64,000 nucleotides of DNA from the NCBI RefSeq assembly GCF_014837295.1, contig NZ_JACYHB010000006.1, positions 62,001 to 126,000 on the forward strand, written 5' to 3'. A program made the translations under genes and the position numbers. Positions 1 through 8,810 of the stretch are shown here, piece by piece; within the stretch, counting starts at the first letter, position 1; each line of letters begins with the position of its first letter. This DNA comes from Cellulosimicrobium arenosum (lineage in GTDB: Bacteria; Actinomycetota; Actinomycetes; Actinomycetales; Cellulomonadaceae). The notes beneath the pieces are model-generated. The model was not told where the DNA came from and did no database searches. It saw only the letters and a program-made list of their open reading frames with translations.

Positions 1-1346
1 TTGGACGACTCCGCGAGCACGCCGGCCAGCGTCAGCCGCTCGACCCCGTGCTCGTGCGAGTCGCGGAACGTCTGACCGTTCTCCGTCGTGTACATGAAGG
101 GCACCTCGAACTGCGAGTCGACCTTCGCGTAGCCGCCCTCGAGCGCCGCGGCCATCGTGACCACCTTGCCCGTCGACCCGGGGTCGAACACGTTCGACAC
201 GGCCCGGCTGGGACGAGACACCGCGTCCGTCTCCCTGTTGTTCGGGTTGACCGTGCCCGAGTCCGCGAGCGCGAGGATCTCCCCCGTGCCGACCTTCTCC
301 ACGACGGCGATCCCGTAGTCCGAGCCGCTCTCGCGCACCGCCCGGTCGACCGAGTCCTGCGCCTTCCACTGCACGTCGCGCGAGAGGGTCAGCCGCACGT
401 CCTCGCCCGGGACGGGATCGACCGCCGTGCACTCACCGGTGGGGATGAGCTGTCCCCCCAGCCCCACCTCGCAGTCGCGCGATCCCGCGGTCCCTGCCAG
501 GACGTCGTCGTAGGCCGACTCGATGCCGCCCATGCCCTCCTGGCTCGAGTTGACGTACCCGACGAGGTTGCCCGCGACGGTGTCGGCCGGGTAGGTCCGT
601 TCGCTCGTGGGCTCCGTGATGACGTAGGCGCCGAGACCGAGGTCGGCGATCGCCCGCTGGACCTCCGGCACGACGTCGTGCTGGAGGACCTTGTACCGGG
701 ACTCGCCGTTGAGGTCCGCCGCGAGCTCCGGCGCGGAGCGGCCCAGCACCGGCGCGAGGAGCTTCGCGACGCCGACGGCACCGCCCTCGGTGAGCGGCTC
801 GCCGTCGACGACGTCGCCGTCCCGCGGGGTGAAGTCGGCGATCGCCTGCTGGTCCGCCACGATCGTGTAGCGGTCGACCGAGGTCGCGAGCACGACCCCG
901 TCGGCGTCGGTGATGTCGCCCCGGTGCGCGAGAACCGTCGTGCTCCGCATCCGCTCGTCCCGCGCAGCCTGCGCGAGCGCCGGCCCCTCGAACACCTGGA
1001 CCTGCACGAGGCGCCCGACGAACAGCACCACGATCAGGGTCGTGATCGCCATGAGCCAGCGCTGACGGCGCTCCGGTCGACCGGGCTCGCGCGGCGGACG
1101 GCCGGGGCGTGCGGGCCGTGGCGGACGCGTCGGCGGCTGTGCCCGACCGGGACGTGCCGGCGTCGCGGTGCCGCGCGACGTGCCTGCGGAGCGACCGGTG
1201 CCCGACGCGCGCGCGGTCGCCGGCGCGCGGGTCCGGCCCGACGAGCGCGTGGGCCGGCGCGCCGCCGAGGTGGGACGGGCCGTGCTCGTGGCGCGCGAGC
1301 CGCCCGCACGACGGGTCGCCGTCTGGTTCGAGCGGCCCTGCGTCAT
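1..1346 (-). CDS. ftsI: Peptidoglycan transpeptidase FtsI (PBP3), 3' end cut by window edge
   Basis: Class B penicillin-binding protein that cross-links septal peptidoglycan together with FtsW. The visible 448 residues hold an unusually long, Arg/Thr/Pro-rich cytoplasmic tail of about 95 residues, one membrane anchor (about 97-118), the dimerisation domain, and the start of the transpeptidase domain with the S-T-G-K active-site motif (Ser391). The remaining SxN and KTG motifs lie beyond position 1. The ATG overlaps the ftsL stop in an ATGA, so the two are translationally coupled at the end of the mraZ-rsmH-ftsL cluster. Identification rests on the active site and the gene order. Confidence 0.93.
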   Translation of the reverse strand, partial: MTQGRSNQTATRRAGGSRATSTARPTSAARRPTRSSGRTRAPATARASGTGRSAGTSRGTATPARPGRAQPPTRPPRPARPGRPPREPGRPERRQRWLMAITTLIVVLFVGRLVQVQVFEGPALAQAARDERMRSTTVLAHRGDITDADGVVLATSVDRYTIVADQQAIADFTPRDGDVVDGEPLTEGGAVGVAKLLAPVLGRSAPELAADLNGESRYKVLQHDVVPEVQRAIADLGLGAYVITEPTSERTYPADTVAGNLVGYVNSSQEGMGGIESAYDDVLAGTAGSRDCEVGLGGQLIPTGECTAVDPVPGEDVRLTLSRDVQWKAQDSVDRAVRESGSDYGIAVVEKVGTGEILALADSGTVNPNNRETDAVSRPSRAVSNVFDPGSTGKVVTMAAALEGGYAKVDSQFEVPFMYTTENGQTFRDSHEHGVERLTLAGVLAESS

Positions 1347-1810
1347 GGCCGGTCCTCGTCCTTCCCGCCGGCACCCACCACGGCACCGTCCGAGAGCCGG
1401 ACCATCGCGGGGTCCTCGGCCTCGACCATGCCGAGCGCACGGGCGCGATCGGGCAGCGCCGCCTCGGCCTCGCGGACCGCTGACTGGAGGGACTGCGTGT
1501 CCTCGGCCACCCGCCCCATCTCCCGCCGCAGGTCCGACATCTCGTACGAGCCGCGGGCCATCGAGGTGTTGAGCACGAGCGCGAGCAGCAGCGCGGTGCC
1601 CAGCACCGACATGCAGACCACGAGGAACGGCACGCGCGAGCGCGCCTGCAGCGGTGCGCGCACGAGCTCCAGGCGCGAGCGGGTGCCGCGGTCGACCGCG
1701 CCACCGGGCAGCGCCGTGAGCGCGGGACGGCCGCTGACCGTCGGGCGCGTCGCAGGTCGTGCGCTGCGCGCGGGCGGACGGCTCGTGGCCGCGGACGTCG
1801 AAGCGCTCAT
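1343..1810 (-). CDS. ftsL: FtsL-like septum protein
   Basis: Small bitopic protein of 155 residues: Ser/Arg/Ala-rich cytoplasmic tail, one membrane helix (about 60-82), then a short extracytoplasmic coiled coil (about 86-117). This is the shape of FtsL, which with FtsQ and DivIC activates FtsWI at the division site. Sequence conservation in FtsL is low, so the call leans on topology and position between rsmH and ftsI, which is invariant in actinobacterial dcw clusters. It overlaps rsmH by ATGA at 1807-1810 and ftsI by ATGA at 1343-1346. Confidence 0.82.
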   Translation of the reverse strand: MSASTSAATSRPPARSARPATRPTVSGRPALTALPGGAVDRGTRSRLELVRAPLQARSRVPFLVVCMSVLGTALLLALVLNTSMARGSYEMSDLRREMGRVAEDTQSLQSAVREAEAALPDRARALGMVEAEDPAMVRLSDGAVVGAGGKDEDRP

Positions 1811-2820
1811 GTGGCACTCTCCCCGTGTCGTTCCTGACGCCGTCGAGGTCGTCGACGGTCTGGTGTCGCCCGGACCCGCTCGGCCGCCCGCAGGCGGACC
1901 GACCCGGACCGTGGGTTGCGTTCGCGCTCGGCGTCGTCGGCCTCCTCGGCTCCACGCGTCAGCAGCCGCAGGTAGGGCTCGTCGTCCGCCGGCACCACCG
2001 GCAGCCCTGGCGGAGCGCTGACCGTCGCTCCGGCGGCGAGCTCGCGCTTGACGATCCGGTCCTCCAGCGAGTGGTAGGACTCGACGACGATGCGGCCGCC
2101 GACGGCGAGCGCGTCCACCGCGGCGGGCACTGCCCGGGCGAGCACCTCGAGCTCCTGGTTGACCTCGATCCGCAGCGCCTGGAACGTCCGCTTCGCAGGG
2201 TTGCCGCCGGTGCGACGGGTCGCCGCGGGGATCGACGCACGCACGAGGTCGACCAGGTCGGCGCTGCGGTCCCAGGGCCGCTCGGCGCGGTGCCGGACGA
2301 CGCCCCGCGCGATGCGGGACGCGAAGCGCTCTTCGCCGTACTCGCGCAGCACCCTCGCGAGCGCGCGCTCGTCGTACGTGTTGAGCACGTCGGCGGCCGT
2401 GCGGCCGACGCTCGGGTCCATGCGCATGTCCAGCGGCGCGTCCTGGGCGTAGGAGAAGCCGCGCTCCCCCTCGTCGATCTGCAGGGACGAGACCCCGAGG
2501 TCCATGAGCACGCCCTGCACGCTGCCGGGCTCCACGACGTCCGCGATCTCGTCGTAGACCGCGTGGACCGCGCGGAACCGCGGGCCGAAGCGAGCGAGCC
2601 GCGCCCCGGCCCGCTCGATCGCCTCGGGATCACGATCGATCCCCACGACGCTCGCCGTGGGGATCTGGTCCAGCACCGCCTCGCTGTGCCCACCCATGCC
2701 GAGGGTGCAGTCGACGAGCACGGAGCCGGGCTCGACGAGCGCCGGGGCGAGCAGGTCGACGCAGCGCTGCAGCAGCACGGGGACGTGCCGCGCGGCGGCG
2801 TCGTCGGGTGTCGTCGGCAC
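1807..2820 (-). CDS. rsmH: 16S rRNA (cytosine1402-N4)-methyltransferase RsmH (MraW)
   Basis: SAM-dependent enzyme that methylates N4 of C1402 in the 16S rRNA decoding centre. The 337-residue product opens with H-V-P-V-L-L, followed by the SAM loop [10 protein letters not shown], and later carries E-V-N-Q-E-L and S-Y-H-S-L-E-D-R, all diagnostic of RsmH. The GTG start is chosen because GGAGGAG lies just upstream and the conserved N-terminus begins there; an in-frame extension to 2946 has no family similarity. It lies 153 bp downstream of mraZ. Confidence 0.95.
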   Translation of the reverse strand: MPTTPDDAAARHVPVLLQRCVDLLAPALVEPGSVLVDCTLGMGGHSEAVLDQIPTASVVGIDRDPEAIERAGARLARFGPRFRAVHAVYDEIADVVEPGSVQGVLMDLGVSSLQIDEGERGFSYAQDAPLDMRMDPSVGRTAADVLNTYDERALARVLREYGEERFASRIARGVVRHRAERPWDRSADLVDLVRASIPAATRRTGGNPAKRTFQALRIEVNQELEVLARAVPAAVDALAVGGRIVVESYHSLEDRIVKRELAAGATVSAPPGLPVVPADDEPYLRLLTRGAEEADDAERERNPRSGSVRLRAAERVRATPDRRRPRRRQERHGESAT

Positions 2821-2973
2821 GTCTCCTCCTTCGGTCGTCGCAGGTCCTCGGGGAAGTCCGAGGTGGCGTGGCCATCCGGTCAGGTCTCCCTCCGCGTCCT
2901 TCTGGCGCCGGGGAAGTGCGTCAGAACGGGCGGGAGGAGACCTCACCGGACGGGCAGCTCGTGCTGAGCAGGT

Positions 2974-3450
2974 TCAGAAGCGCAGCTCCGGGAACACCTC
3001 CTCCGCCGTGTCGGCGTAGGAGGACTCCTGCTCCGCGAGATAGGTCTCCCAGGACTGCACGTCCCAGATCTCCACGCGGGTCCCGGCACCGATCACCGCG
3101 ACCTCCCGGTCGAGCCCGGCGTACGTGCGCAGCGTCGCCGGGATGGAGACACGGCCCTGCTTGTCCGGTATCTCGTCGCTCGCCCCGGAGAGGAACACGC
3201 GCAGGTAGTCGCGCGCCTGCTTGCTCGTGACAGGCGCCTGACGCACCTGGTCGTACATGCGCCGGAACTCGTCCATCGGCAGGAGGAACAGGCACCTCTC
3301 CTGCCCTCGGGTCATGACGAGACCGGACGCGAGCCGCGGGCGGAACTTCGCAGGCAGGATCAGCCGGCCCTTGTCGTCCAGGCGCGGGGTGAAGGTGCCC
3401 AGGAGCAGGCCGGAGGACCCACCGAGGACGTCGTCCATGACGGCTGACAT
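2974..3450 (-). CDS. mraZ: Transcriptional regulator MraZ
   Basis: DNA-binding protein that represses its own division/cell-wall operon. The 158-residue product has two SpoVT/AbrB-like halves, seen as [13 protein letters not shown] (about residues 20-32) and D-K-Q-G-R-V-S-I-P (about 95-103). The ATG is preceded by GAGGAGGT at good spacing, giving about 15 residues before the usual family start; an ATG four codons later is also possible. Four TGGAG boxes at a 10-bp period lie directly upstream and are its expected binding site. Confidence 0.94.
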   Translation of the reverse strand: MSAVMDDVLGGSSGLLLGTFTPRLDDKGRLILPAKFRPRLASGLVMTRGQERCLFLLPMDEFRRMYDQVRQAPVTSKQARDYLRVFLSGASDEIPDKQGRVSIPATLRTYAGLDREVAVIGAGTRVEIWDVQSWETYLAEQESSYADTAEEVFPELRF

Positions 3451-3771
3451 GCACCCGGCACCTCCTCTCCCTCTCCATGGCTCTCCACGCTACTCCACTT
3501 CCCTCCACCGGTCGCGCCGAATCGCACGAGTTTCACCCACGACTCCCCTGTCGTCGCAGGTCACGCCCCTCCCCGGAGGGTGGAGGGGACTTCTCCCCCG
3601 TGCACCCGACGGCGTGTCGCACGACGGAGAGCGCCGTACCACGCCGTGGTCCACCGTCCGGCCCGCACTCCTGGTGGTCACACGCCGGTCGGCAGGTGAG
3701 CGCACGTCAACTAGGCTCGTACTCCCCGGTTCGACAGCTCCCGCGACCGGCCCCCGACGACGGAGGTCCAC
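3451..3771. other. Divergent intergenic region mraZ / moxR
   Basis: A 321-bp gap between the divergent mraZ and MoxR-type genes. It contains the MraZ operator (annotated separately), a TAGGCT hexamer at about 3712-3717 that could serve as a -10 for the MoxR gene, and the GGAGG ribosome-binding site at about 3762-3766. No open reading frame with coding character and no RNA gene was seen in the remainder. Confidence 0.6.
3473..3507 (-). promoter_or_regulatory. MraZ operator: four TGGAG boxes, 10-bp period
   Basis: On the minus strand the pentamer TGGAG occurs at 3507-3503, 3497-3493, 3487-3483 and 3477-3473, each copy exactly 10 bp from the next. MraZ is a ring-shaped oligomer known to bind short direct repeats one helical turn apart upstream of its own gene. 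The location 23-57 bp before the mraZ ATG fits autoregulation. MraZ as the binder is inferred from this arrangement. Confidence 0.85.
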
Positions 3772-4779
3772 GTGCTCCCCGACATCGCGCCCGCCACCGC
3801 GACGGCCGACGACCTCACCGGCCTGGACGAGCTCGTCGAGACGACGAGCAGGATCCGCGCCGGGATCGAGTCCGTCGTCACCGGTCGCCCGGACCTGATC
3901 ACCGTCACCCTCGCCGTCCTCCTCGCGCAGGGGCACCTGCTCCTCGAGGACGTCCCGGGAGTGGGCAAGACGACGCTGGCGAAGGCGCTCGCGCGGACCA
4001 TCGACTGCCAGGCGGGTCGCGTGCAGTTCACCCCCGACCTGCTCCCGAGCGACCTGACGGGCGTGAACATCTACCGGGCGGCCGATCACGAGTTCGAGTT
4101 CCGGCGCGGCCCGGTGTTCGCCAACATCGTCATCGGCGACGAGATCAACCGCGCGTCGCCCAAGACCCAGTCGGCGCTGCTCGAGTGCATGGAGGAGGGC
4201 CAGGTCACCGTCGACGGGACCACGCATCCGCTCCCCCATCCCTTCCTCGTGGTGGCGACGCAGAACCCGGTCGAGATGGAGGGCACGTACCCGCTCCCGG
4301 AGGCCCAGCGCGACCGCTTCATGGCACGGCTGAGCGTCGGCTATCCCGACCGGGAGGCCGAGCTGCGCATGCTGGACCTCCAGGAGTCGCAGGACCCGCT
4401 CGACCGGCTCGGCCCCGTCACGGACGGGGCGAGCATCCTGCGGTACGCGCGGGTCGTGCGCGCCGTCCACGCGTCCCAGGCCGTCAAGAGGTACGTCCTC
4501 GCCCTCGTCGACGCGACCCGGCAGCACCCGGGCCTGCGCCTCGGCGCGTCACCGCGCACGTCGCTGCAGCTGCTGCGCGCGGCGAAGGCGATCGCCGCGC
4601 TGGCAGGGCGGGAGCACGTGCTCCCCGACGACGTGCAGTTCCTCGCGGTCCCCGTCCTCGCACACCGGCTCGTGGTCACCACCGAGACCCGGCTCTCCGG
4701 CCAGGACGCCGCAGCGGTCGTCGCCTCGATCGTGGCGCAGACCGCGGTCCCCGTGCTGGAAGCAGCCGAGCGGCGCTGA
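3772..4779 (+). CDS. MoxR-family AAA+ ATPase
   Basis: A 335-residue MoxR ATPase with Walker A E-D-V-P-G-V-G-K-T-T-L (Lys about residue 66), Walker B V-I-G-D-E-I-N-R and the family sensor A-T-Q-N-P-V-E. MoxR ATPases act as chaperones for maturing protein complexes and are commonly paired with DUF58 proteins, as here. The GTG start follows GGAGG at 3762. The stop lies one base from the GTG of the DUF58 gene, so MoxR, DUF58 and transglutaminase form one tightly coupled operon. The client is unknown. Confidence 0.93.
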   Translation: MLPDIAPATATADDLTGLDELVETTSRIRAGIESVVTGRPDLITVTLAVLLAQGHLLLEDVPGVGKTTLAKALARTIDCQAGRVQFTPDLLPSDLTGVNIYRAADHEFEFRRGPVFANIVIGDEINRASPKTQSALLECMEEGQVTVDGTTHPLPHPFLVVATQNPVEMEGTYPLPEAQRDRFMARLSVGYPDREAELRMLDLQESQDPLDRLGPVTDGASILRYARVVRAVHASQAVKRYVLALVDATRQHPGLRLGASPRTSLQLLRAAKAIAALAGREHVLPDDVQFLAVPVLAHRLVVTTETRLSGQDAAAVVASIVAQTAVPVLEAAERR

Positions 4780-4780
4780 C

Positions 4781-6148
4781 GTGCACGCCCGGTCCGTGAT
4801 CGAGACGCTGCGCCGTCGCCGCCGCCCGCTCGCCCGCGCCCGCCTCACGCGGCGCGGGCTCGGGCTGCTCGCGGCCGGGACGGTGCTCGTCGTCGTCGGG
4901 GTCGTCCTGGGGCTGCCCGACGTCGTCGGGCTGGGCGGGGCCGGCGTCGGCGCCGTCGCGCTCGCGTGGGCCTGGATGACGGTCCGACGCGTCGACCGGG
5001 GTCGCAGCGCGTTGCGTGCGACCCGACGGGTGTCCCCGAGCCCGACGGTGCGGGACCAGCTGACGACGGCGCGACTCACGGTGCGCGCCGCCCGGCCGTC
5101 GGCGTCGGCGGTCGGCGCTCTCTCCCGCCTGCGCATCAGCGAGCAGGCCGCCCACGAGCTGTGCGACCAGGGTGCGCTGCGCGCCCGGGTCACGAGTCAC
5201 GACGACCACGTGAGCGTGCAGTACCGCCTGCGGCCGTCGCGGCGCGGGCGCTGGCCCCTCGGCCCGCTCCTGACCACCCAGGTCGACGCGCTCGGCCTCG
5301 TCAGCGCGACGCAGGAGCTGGGCGGCACGAACCTCGTGGCGGTGTGGCCACGCACCGTCGAGCTGTCGGTGCGCGGCAGCCGAGCGTTCGGTGAGCAGGA
5401 GCGGTCCGTGGCGGGTGCCCGGCTGGCCTCGAGCGACGACTCCGTCCTGCGGGAGTACGTCGCCGGTGACGACCCGCGCCGGGTGCACTGGGCGAGCGCC
5501 GCGCGCCAGGGGCACCTGATGGTCCGGACCGACGAGAGCGCGGGTCTGCCCCCGGTCACGGTGCTGCTCGACCGGGGCCTGCTGCCTGCTGCCGACGCTG
5601 CCGGGCCGGCGGGCCCGGGTAGCGCGGGAGGACCGGGCGGTCGGCAGCAGGCGGACGGGGAGTGGGCCGTCGAGGCGGCCGCGTCGATCGGGGTCGCGCT
5701 CCTGCAGGCCGGGCACCCGGTGCGCCTGGTGCCGACGAGCGCCGTACCGGTGGTCGAGGACTCGTCGTTCGGGGTCCACCGTGCGGGCGAGGGGGTCGCC
5801 GACCTGCTGGACGCCACGGTCGACCTGCAGGGCCATCCGGGCGTCGCGGCCGCCGACCGGGCCGCGCGGGCCACCGCCGAGGCGCTGCGCACCGCGCACC
5901 GGCCCGGGGAACGGACCGTTGCCGTGCTCGGCCCGCTCGGCCCGTTGGCCCGCCACGCCGTGTCGGAGATGGCGACCGACGCGGTGCACCGGGCACTCGT
6001 CGTCTCCCCGCGGTCCCGGACGGCCTCGCACGAGGACGCGCTCGCGACGGCCTCGGCGCTGCGCGCGACGGGTTGGCACGTCGCCGTGGTCGAGCCCGGT
6101 CACCCGATCGAGCACGCCTGGTCCCGACTCGTGGAGGAGAATCGATGA
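4781..6148 (+). CDS. DUF58 domain membrane protein
   Basis: 455 residues. An Arg-rich N-terminus is followed by two adjacent membrane helices (about 27-66) and a cytosolic von Willebrand A-like region. The DUF58 signature R-E-Y-V-A-G-D-D-P-R-R-V-H-W lies at about residues 223-236. DUF58 proteins are frequent partners of MoxR ATPases and transglutaminase-like proteins; the biochemical role of the trio is not settled. The gene begins one base after the moxR stop and ends in an ATGA overlap with the transglutaminase. Confidence 0.88.
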   Translation: MHARSVIETLRRRRRPLARARLTRRGLGLLAAGTVLVVVGVVLGLPDVVGLGGAGVGAVALAWAWMTVRRVDRGRSALRATRRVSPSPTVRDQLTTARLTVRAARPSASAVGALSRLRISEQAAHELCDQGALRARVTSHDDHVSVQYRLRPSRRGRWPLGPLLTTQVDALGLVSATQELGGTNLVAVWPRTVELSVRGSRAFGEQERSVAGARLASSDDSVLREYVAGDDPRRVHWASAARQGHLMVRTDESAGLPPVTVLLDRGLLPAADAAGPAGPGSAGGPGGRQQADGEWAVEAAASIGVALLQAGHPVRLVPTSAVPVVEDSSFGVHRAGEGVADLLDATVDLQGHPGVAAADRAARATAEALRTAHRPGERTVAVLGPLGPLARHAVSEMATDAVHRALVVSPRSRTASHEDALATASALRATGWHVAVVEPGHPIEHAWSRLVEENR

Positions 6149-8430
6149 CCGCGCCCCCCGGGTCGACCGCGCGCGTCGCCGGACGCGTGCTGGGCACGAG
6201 CGCGTGCGTCGCGGTGGCCGTGATCGCGTCCGCGTACGCGCTCGGCGCGGTCGTGGGACCCGGCACCTGGTCCGAGACCATCGTGCGGACCGTCCTCGTC
6301 CTCACCGCGGTGACCGGGCTCGCGCGCCTCGCGCTCGAGCGCGCGCACGCCGCCCGCGACGAGGAGCTGAGCCCGCCCGTCGCGCTGCTGCCCACCCTCG
6401 CGGGCGCCGTCACCGGCGCGTGGGCGCTCCTGGGCCTCTACGGCGGCCCCACCGACAGGTTCTCGCTGCTGATCGGGCTGAGCAACGTCGACCGGCTCTT
6501 CTCGCGGCTCCAGACGGCACGAGAGCTCACGCTCGCCGAGGTCGCGCCGATCGATCCCAGCCTCCCGATCGAGCTGCTCGTCGTCGGGGGCGCCGTCGTG
6601 GTGTTCCTCGTCACGGACCTCGTCGCGGGCGGGCTCCGCCTCGGCCCGGTCGCCGGGCTGCCGCTGATCGCGCTGTGGGTGCCCGGACTGGTCATCGAGG
6701 GCGACGTCTCCACGGCCGCCTTCCTCCTCACCGTCACCGCCCTCGTGGTGCTGCTCGCTCTCGACAACCCGCACCGTACGGTCCGACGGCTGCCGGGTGC
6801 CCCCCGTCACCGCGCCGTCACGGGCCTGCGTGCGACGGCGGTCGTCGCCGTCGCCCTCGTCGTCTCCCTCGTCGGTCTCGGTGTGGGGTCGGCGAGCACC
6901 GTCCTGCCACAGGTGGCGTCGTCGTCGTGGTCGCGGCTGTTCTCCTCGACGGGTCAGACGGTCCGGCTCTCCGACGACCTGGACATGCGGCGCGACCTCG
7001 AGGCACGCTCCGAGCAGGTCGTGCTGCGCTACACCACCGACGGGGAGACCGACGCCGGCCCGCTGCGCATGTTCACGCTGACCGGGTTCGACGGCACGAA
7101 CTGGCGTCGCGGCGAGGACCGGCTGGGCGAACCCGTCGAGTCGGACGACCAGATCCTGTGGCCGCAGCAGGTCGACCCGGTCGACCCCGTGGGACTTCGG
7201 GTCACGCTGGAGTCCTTGCGCGACACGAAGCTCCCTCTCCCGACCGAGCCGCGGTCCCTGGACGCGGAGGACGACTGGACGTACGACGACGTGCGGGACG
7301 AGGTGCTGGGCCAGGAACCGACCCGTGCGGGCACCACGTACGCGATGCGCACCTATCCACGGGACCTGACTGCCGACGCGCTCCGGGACACGAGCGGCGA
7401 CGACCCGGACGACCCCAACTACCTCGACGTCCCGCCCTCCGAGCACGACCAGGACATCCGGGACCTCGCCGCGCAGGTCACCGACTCCGCCGGCACCCGG
7501 TACGACCAGGCGCTGGCCCTCCAGGAGTTCTTCCGCGACCCCGCCCGCTTCACCTACTCGACGCAGGTGCCCCCGGGCGACTCCGGCGACGCCGTGTGGG
7601 ACTTCCTGCAGAGCCGGACCGGCTACTGCGTGCAGTACGCGACGGCGATGACGATGATGGCGCGAGGCCTCGGGATCCCCGCGCGCCTGGGGGTGGGCTT
7701 CCTCCCCGGGTCCTCGGCCGGGGAATCGACGTACGAGGTCACCGGTCGCGACTCCCACGCCTGGCCGGAGCTGTACTTCCCTGGCCAGGGCTGGGTCCGC
7801 TTCGAGCCGACGCCGGCACAGCAGACCGGTGCTGCGCCGAGCTGGGCGCTGCCGACCGCACAGGACACGGGCTCGTCCGCGGAGATCCCGCAGGAGGTCC
7901 CGACGGCGTCCGACTCACCGACGGCGACGGACGTCCCCTCGCCGTCAGCCACCCAGGGTGCGGACGTCGGGTCCGGCAGCGGCGCCGAGCGCGGCGCACC
8001 GGCCGTGCTCGTGGCCGTGACCGTGCTCGTCGTCCTGCTGCTCGCCGGGGGCGTCCTCTGGCTCGTCGCGCGACGCCGCGTGACGACGGAAGAGGTCCGC
8101 GACCCCGAGGGGGCCTGGGCGGAGCTCGACGCACGTCTGGAGGCGCTCGGCGTGTCGGTGCCGTCGTCGACGACCCCACGTGACATCCCCGACGCCGTGG
8201 TGAACGCGGTCCGCGTCGCCACCGGCGGCGAGGGGCCCGACGCCGACGCCGTCGAGGCGCTCGTCGAGCTCACCTCCGCCCTGGAGGACCAGCGCTACGC
8301 GCCGCGGCCCTCGCGTCCGACCGCCGACAGGCTCGTGGAGCTCGTCGGCATCGCCGAGCGCGGGGTTGACTCAGCCCTCAGCGCCCGCCCTGCTCTCGAC
8401 GACGCTCCCACCGCTCCTCGAGCCGGTTGA
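6145..8430 (+). CDS. Transglutaminase-like membrane protein (TgpA family)
   Basis: 761 residues. Several N-terminal membrane helices (about residues 10-250) are followed by an extracytoplasmic transglutaminase-like domain with catalytic triad Cys495 (G-Y-C-V-Q-Y), His538 (D-S-H-A-W) and the downstream acidic residue, then a Ser/Thr/Pro-rich linker, one more helix (about 615-635) and a cytoplasmic tail. The order matches TgpA. The start ATG overlaps the DUF58 stop; a longer in-frame extension to 5662 is rejected because it lies inside DUF58. The 3' end overlaps the convergent DUF3040 gene by 53 bp. Confidence 0.9.
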   Translation: MTAPPGSTARVAGRVLGTSACVAVAVIASAYALGAVVGPGTWSETIVRTVLVLTAVTGLARLALERAHAARDEELSPPVALLPTLAGAVTGAWALLGLYGGPTDRFSLLIGLSNVDRLFSRLQTARELTLAEVAPIDPSLPIELLVVGGAVVVFLVTDLVAGGLRLGPVAGLPLIALWVPGLVIEGDVSTAAFLLTVTALVVLLALDNPHRTVRRLPGAPRHRAVTGLRATAVVAVALVVSLVGLGVGSASTVLPQVASSSWSRLFSSTGQTVRLSDDLDMRRDLEARSEQVVLRYTTDGETDAGPLRMFTLTGFDGTNWRRGEDRLGEPVESDDQILWPQQVDPVDPVGLRVTLESLRDTKLPLPTEPRSLDAEDDWTYDDVRDEVLGQEPTRAGTTYAMRTYPRDLTADALRDTSGDDPDDPNYLDVPPSEHDQDIRDLAAQVTDSAGTRYDQALALQEFFRDPARFTYSTQVPPGDSGDAVWDFLQSRTGYCVQYATAMTMMARGLGIPARLGVGFLPGSSAGESTYEVTGRDSHAWPELYFPGQGWVRFEPTPAQQTGAAPSWALPTAQDTGSSAEIPQEVPTASDSPTATDVPSPSATQGADVGSGSGAERGAPAVLVAVTVLVVLLLAGGVLWLVARRRVTTEEVRDPEGAWAELDARLEALGVSVPSSTTPRDIPDAVVNAVRVATGGEGPDADAVEALVELTSALEDQRYAPRPSRPTADRLVELVGIAERGVDSALSARPALDDAPTAPRAG

Positions 8431-8773
8431 GGAACGTCGTCCGCGACGCCTTCGCCGGCGCGGCGGGGCGCACGGACCCGTCGGTCTGCACCGTGCCCAC
8501 CGGGCCGCCACCGGACCGGCGCGGCCTCTGGAAGACGAGGACGACGCCACCGAACATCAGCGCGAAGCCGGCCACGCCCAGCCAGGTCTGCGACAGCGCA
8601 GCTCCCAGCACCAGCAGCAGCAGTCCGACGACGACTCCCAGACCGGCCAGGACGTAGCGCCAGGCGGATCGCCGTCGGGGCGACTGGAGGGTGTTGGCGA
8701 GGCGCGGATCGTCCGAGGTGAGCGCGCGCTCCATCTGCTCCAGTACTTTTTGCTCGTACTCAGACAGAGGCAT
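8378..8773 (-). CDS. DUF3040 family small membrane protein
   Basis: 131 residues. The N-terminus M-P-L-S-E-Y-E-Q-K-V-L-E-Q-M-E is the DUF3040 signature common in actinobacteria. Two membrane helices (about 39-60 and 64-83) and an Arg/Lys-rich tail follow. Function is unknown; frequent location near dcw/dinB genes is known for the family. Start ATG is supported by GAGGTG. It converges on the transglutaminase gene with a 53-bp coding overlap. Confidence 0.88.
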   Translation of the reverse strand: MPLSEYEQKVLEQMERALTSDDPRLANTLQSPRRRSAWRYVLAGLGVVVGLLLLVLGAALSQTWLGVAGFALMFGGVVLVFQRPRRSGGGPVGTVQTDGSVRPAAPAKASRTTFLNRLEERWERRREQGGR

Positions 8774-8810
8774 GAGCACCTCGTTTCTCCGCGGTCGTCG
8801 AGTGTCCCCC

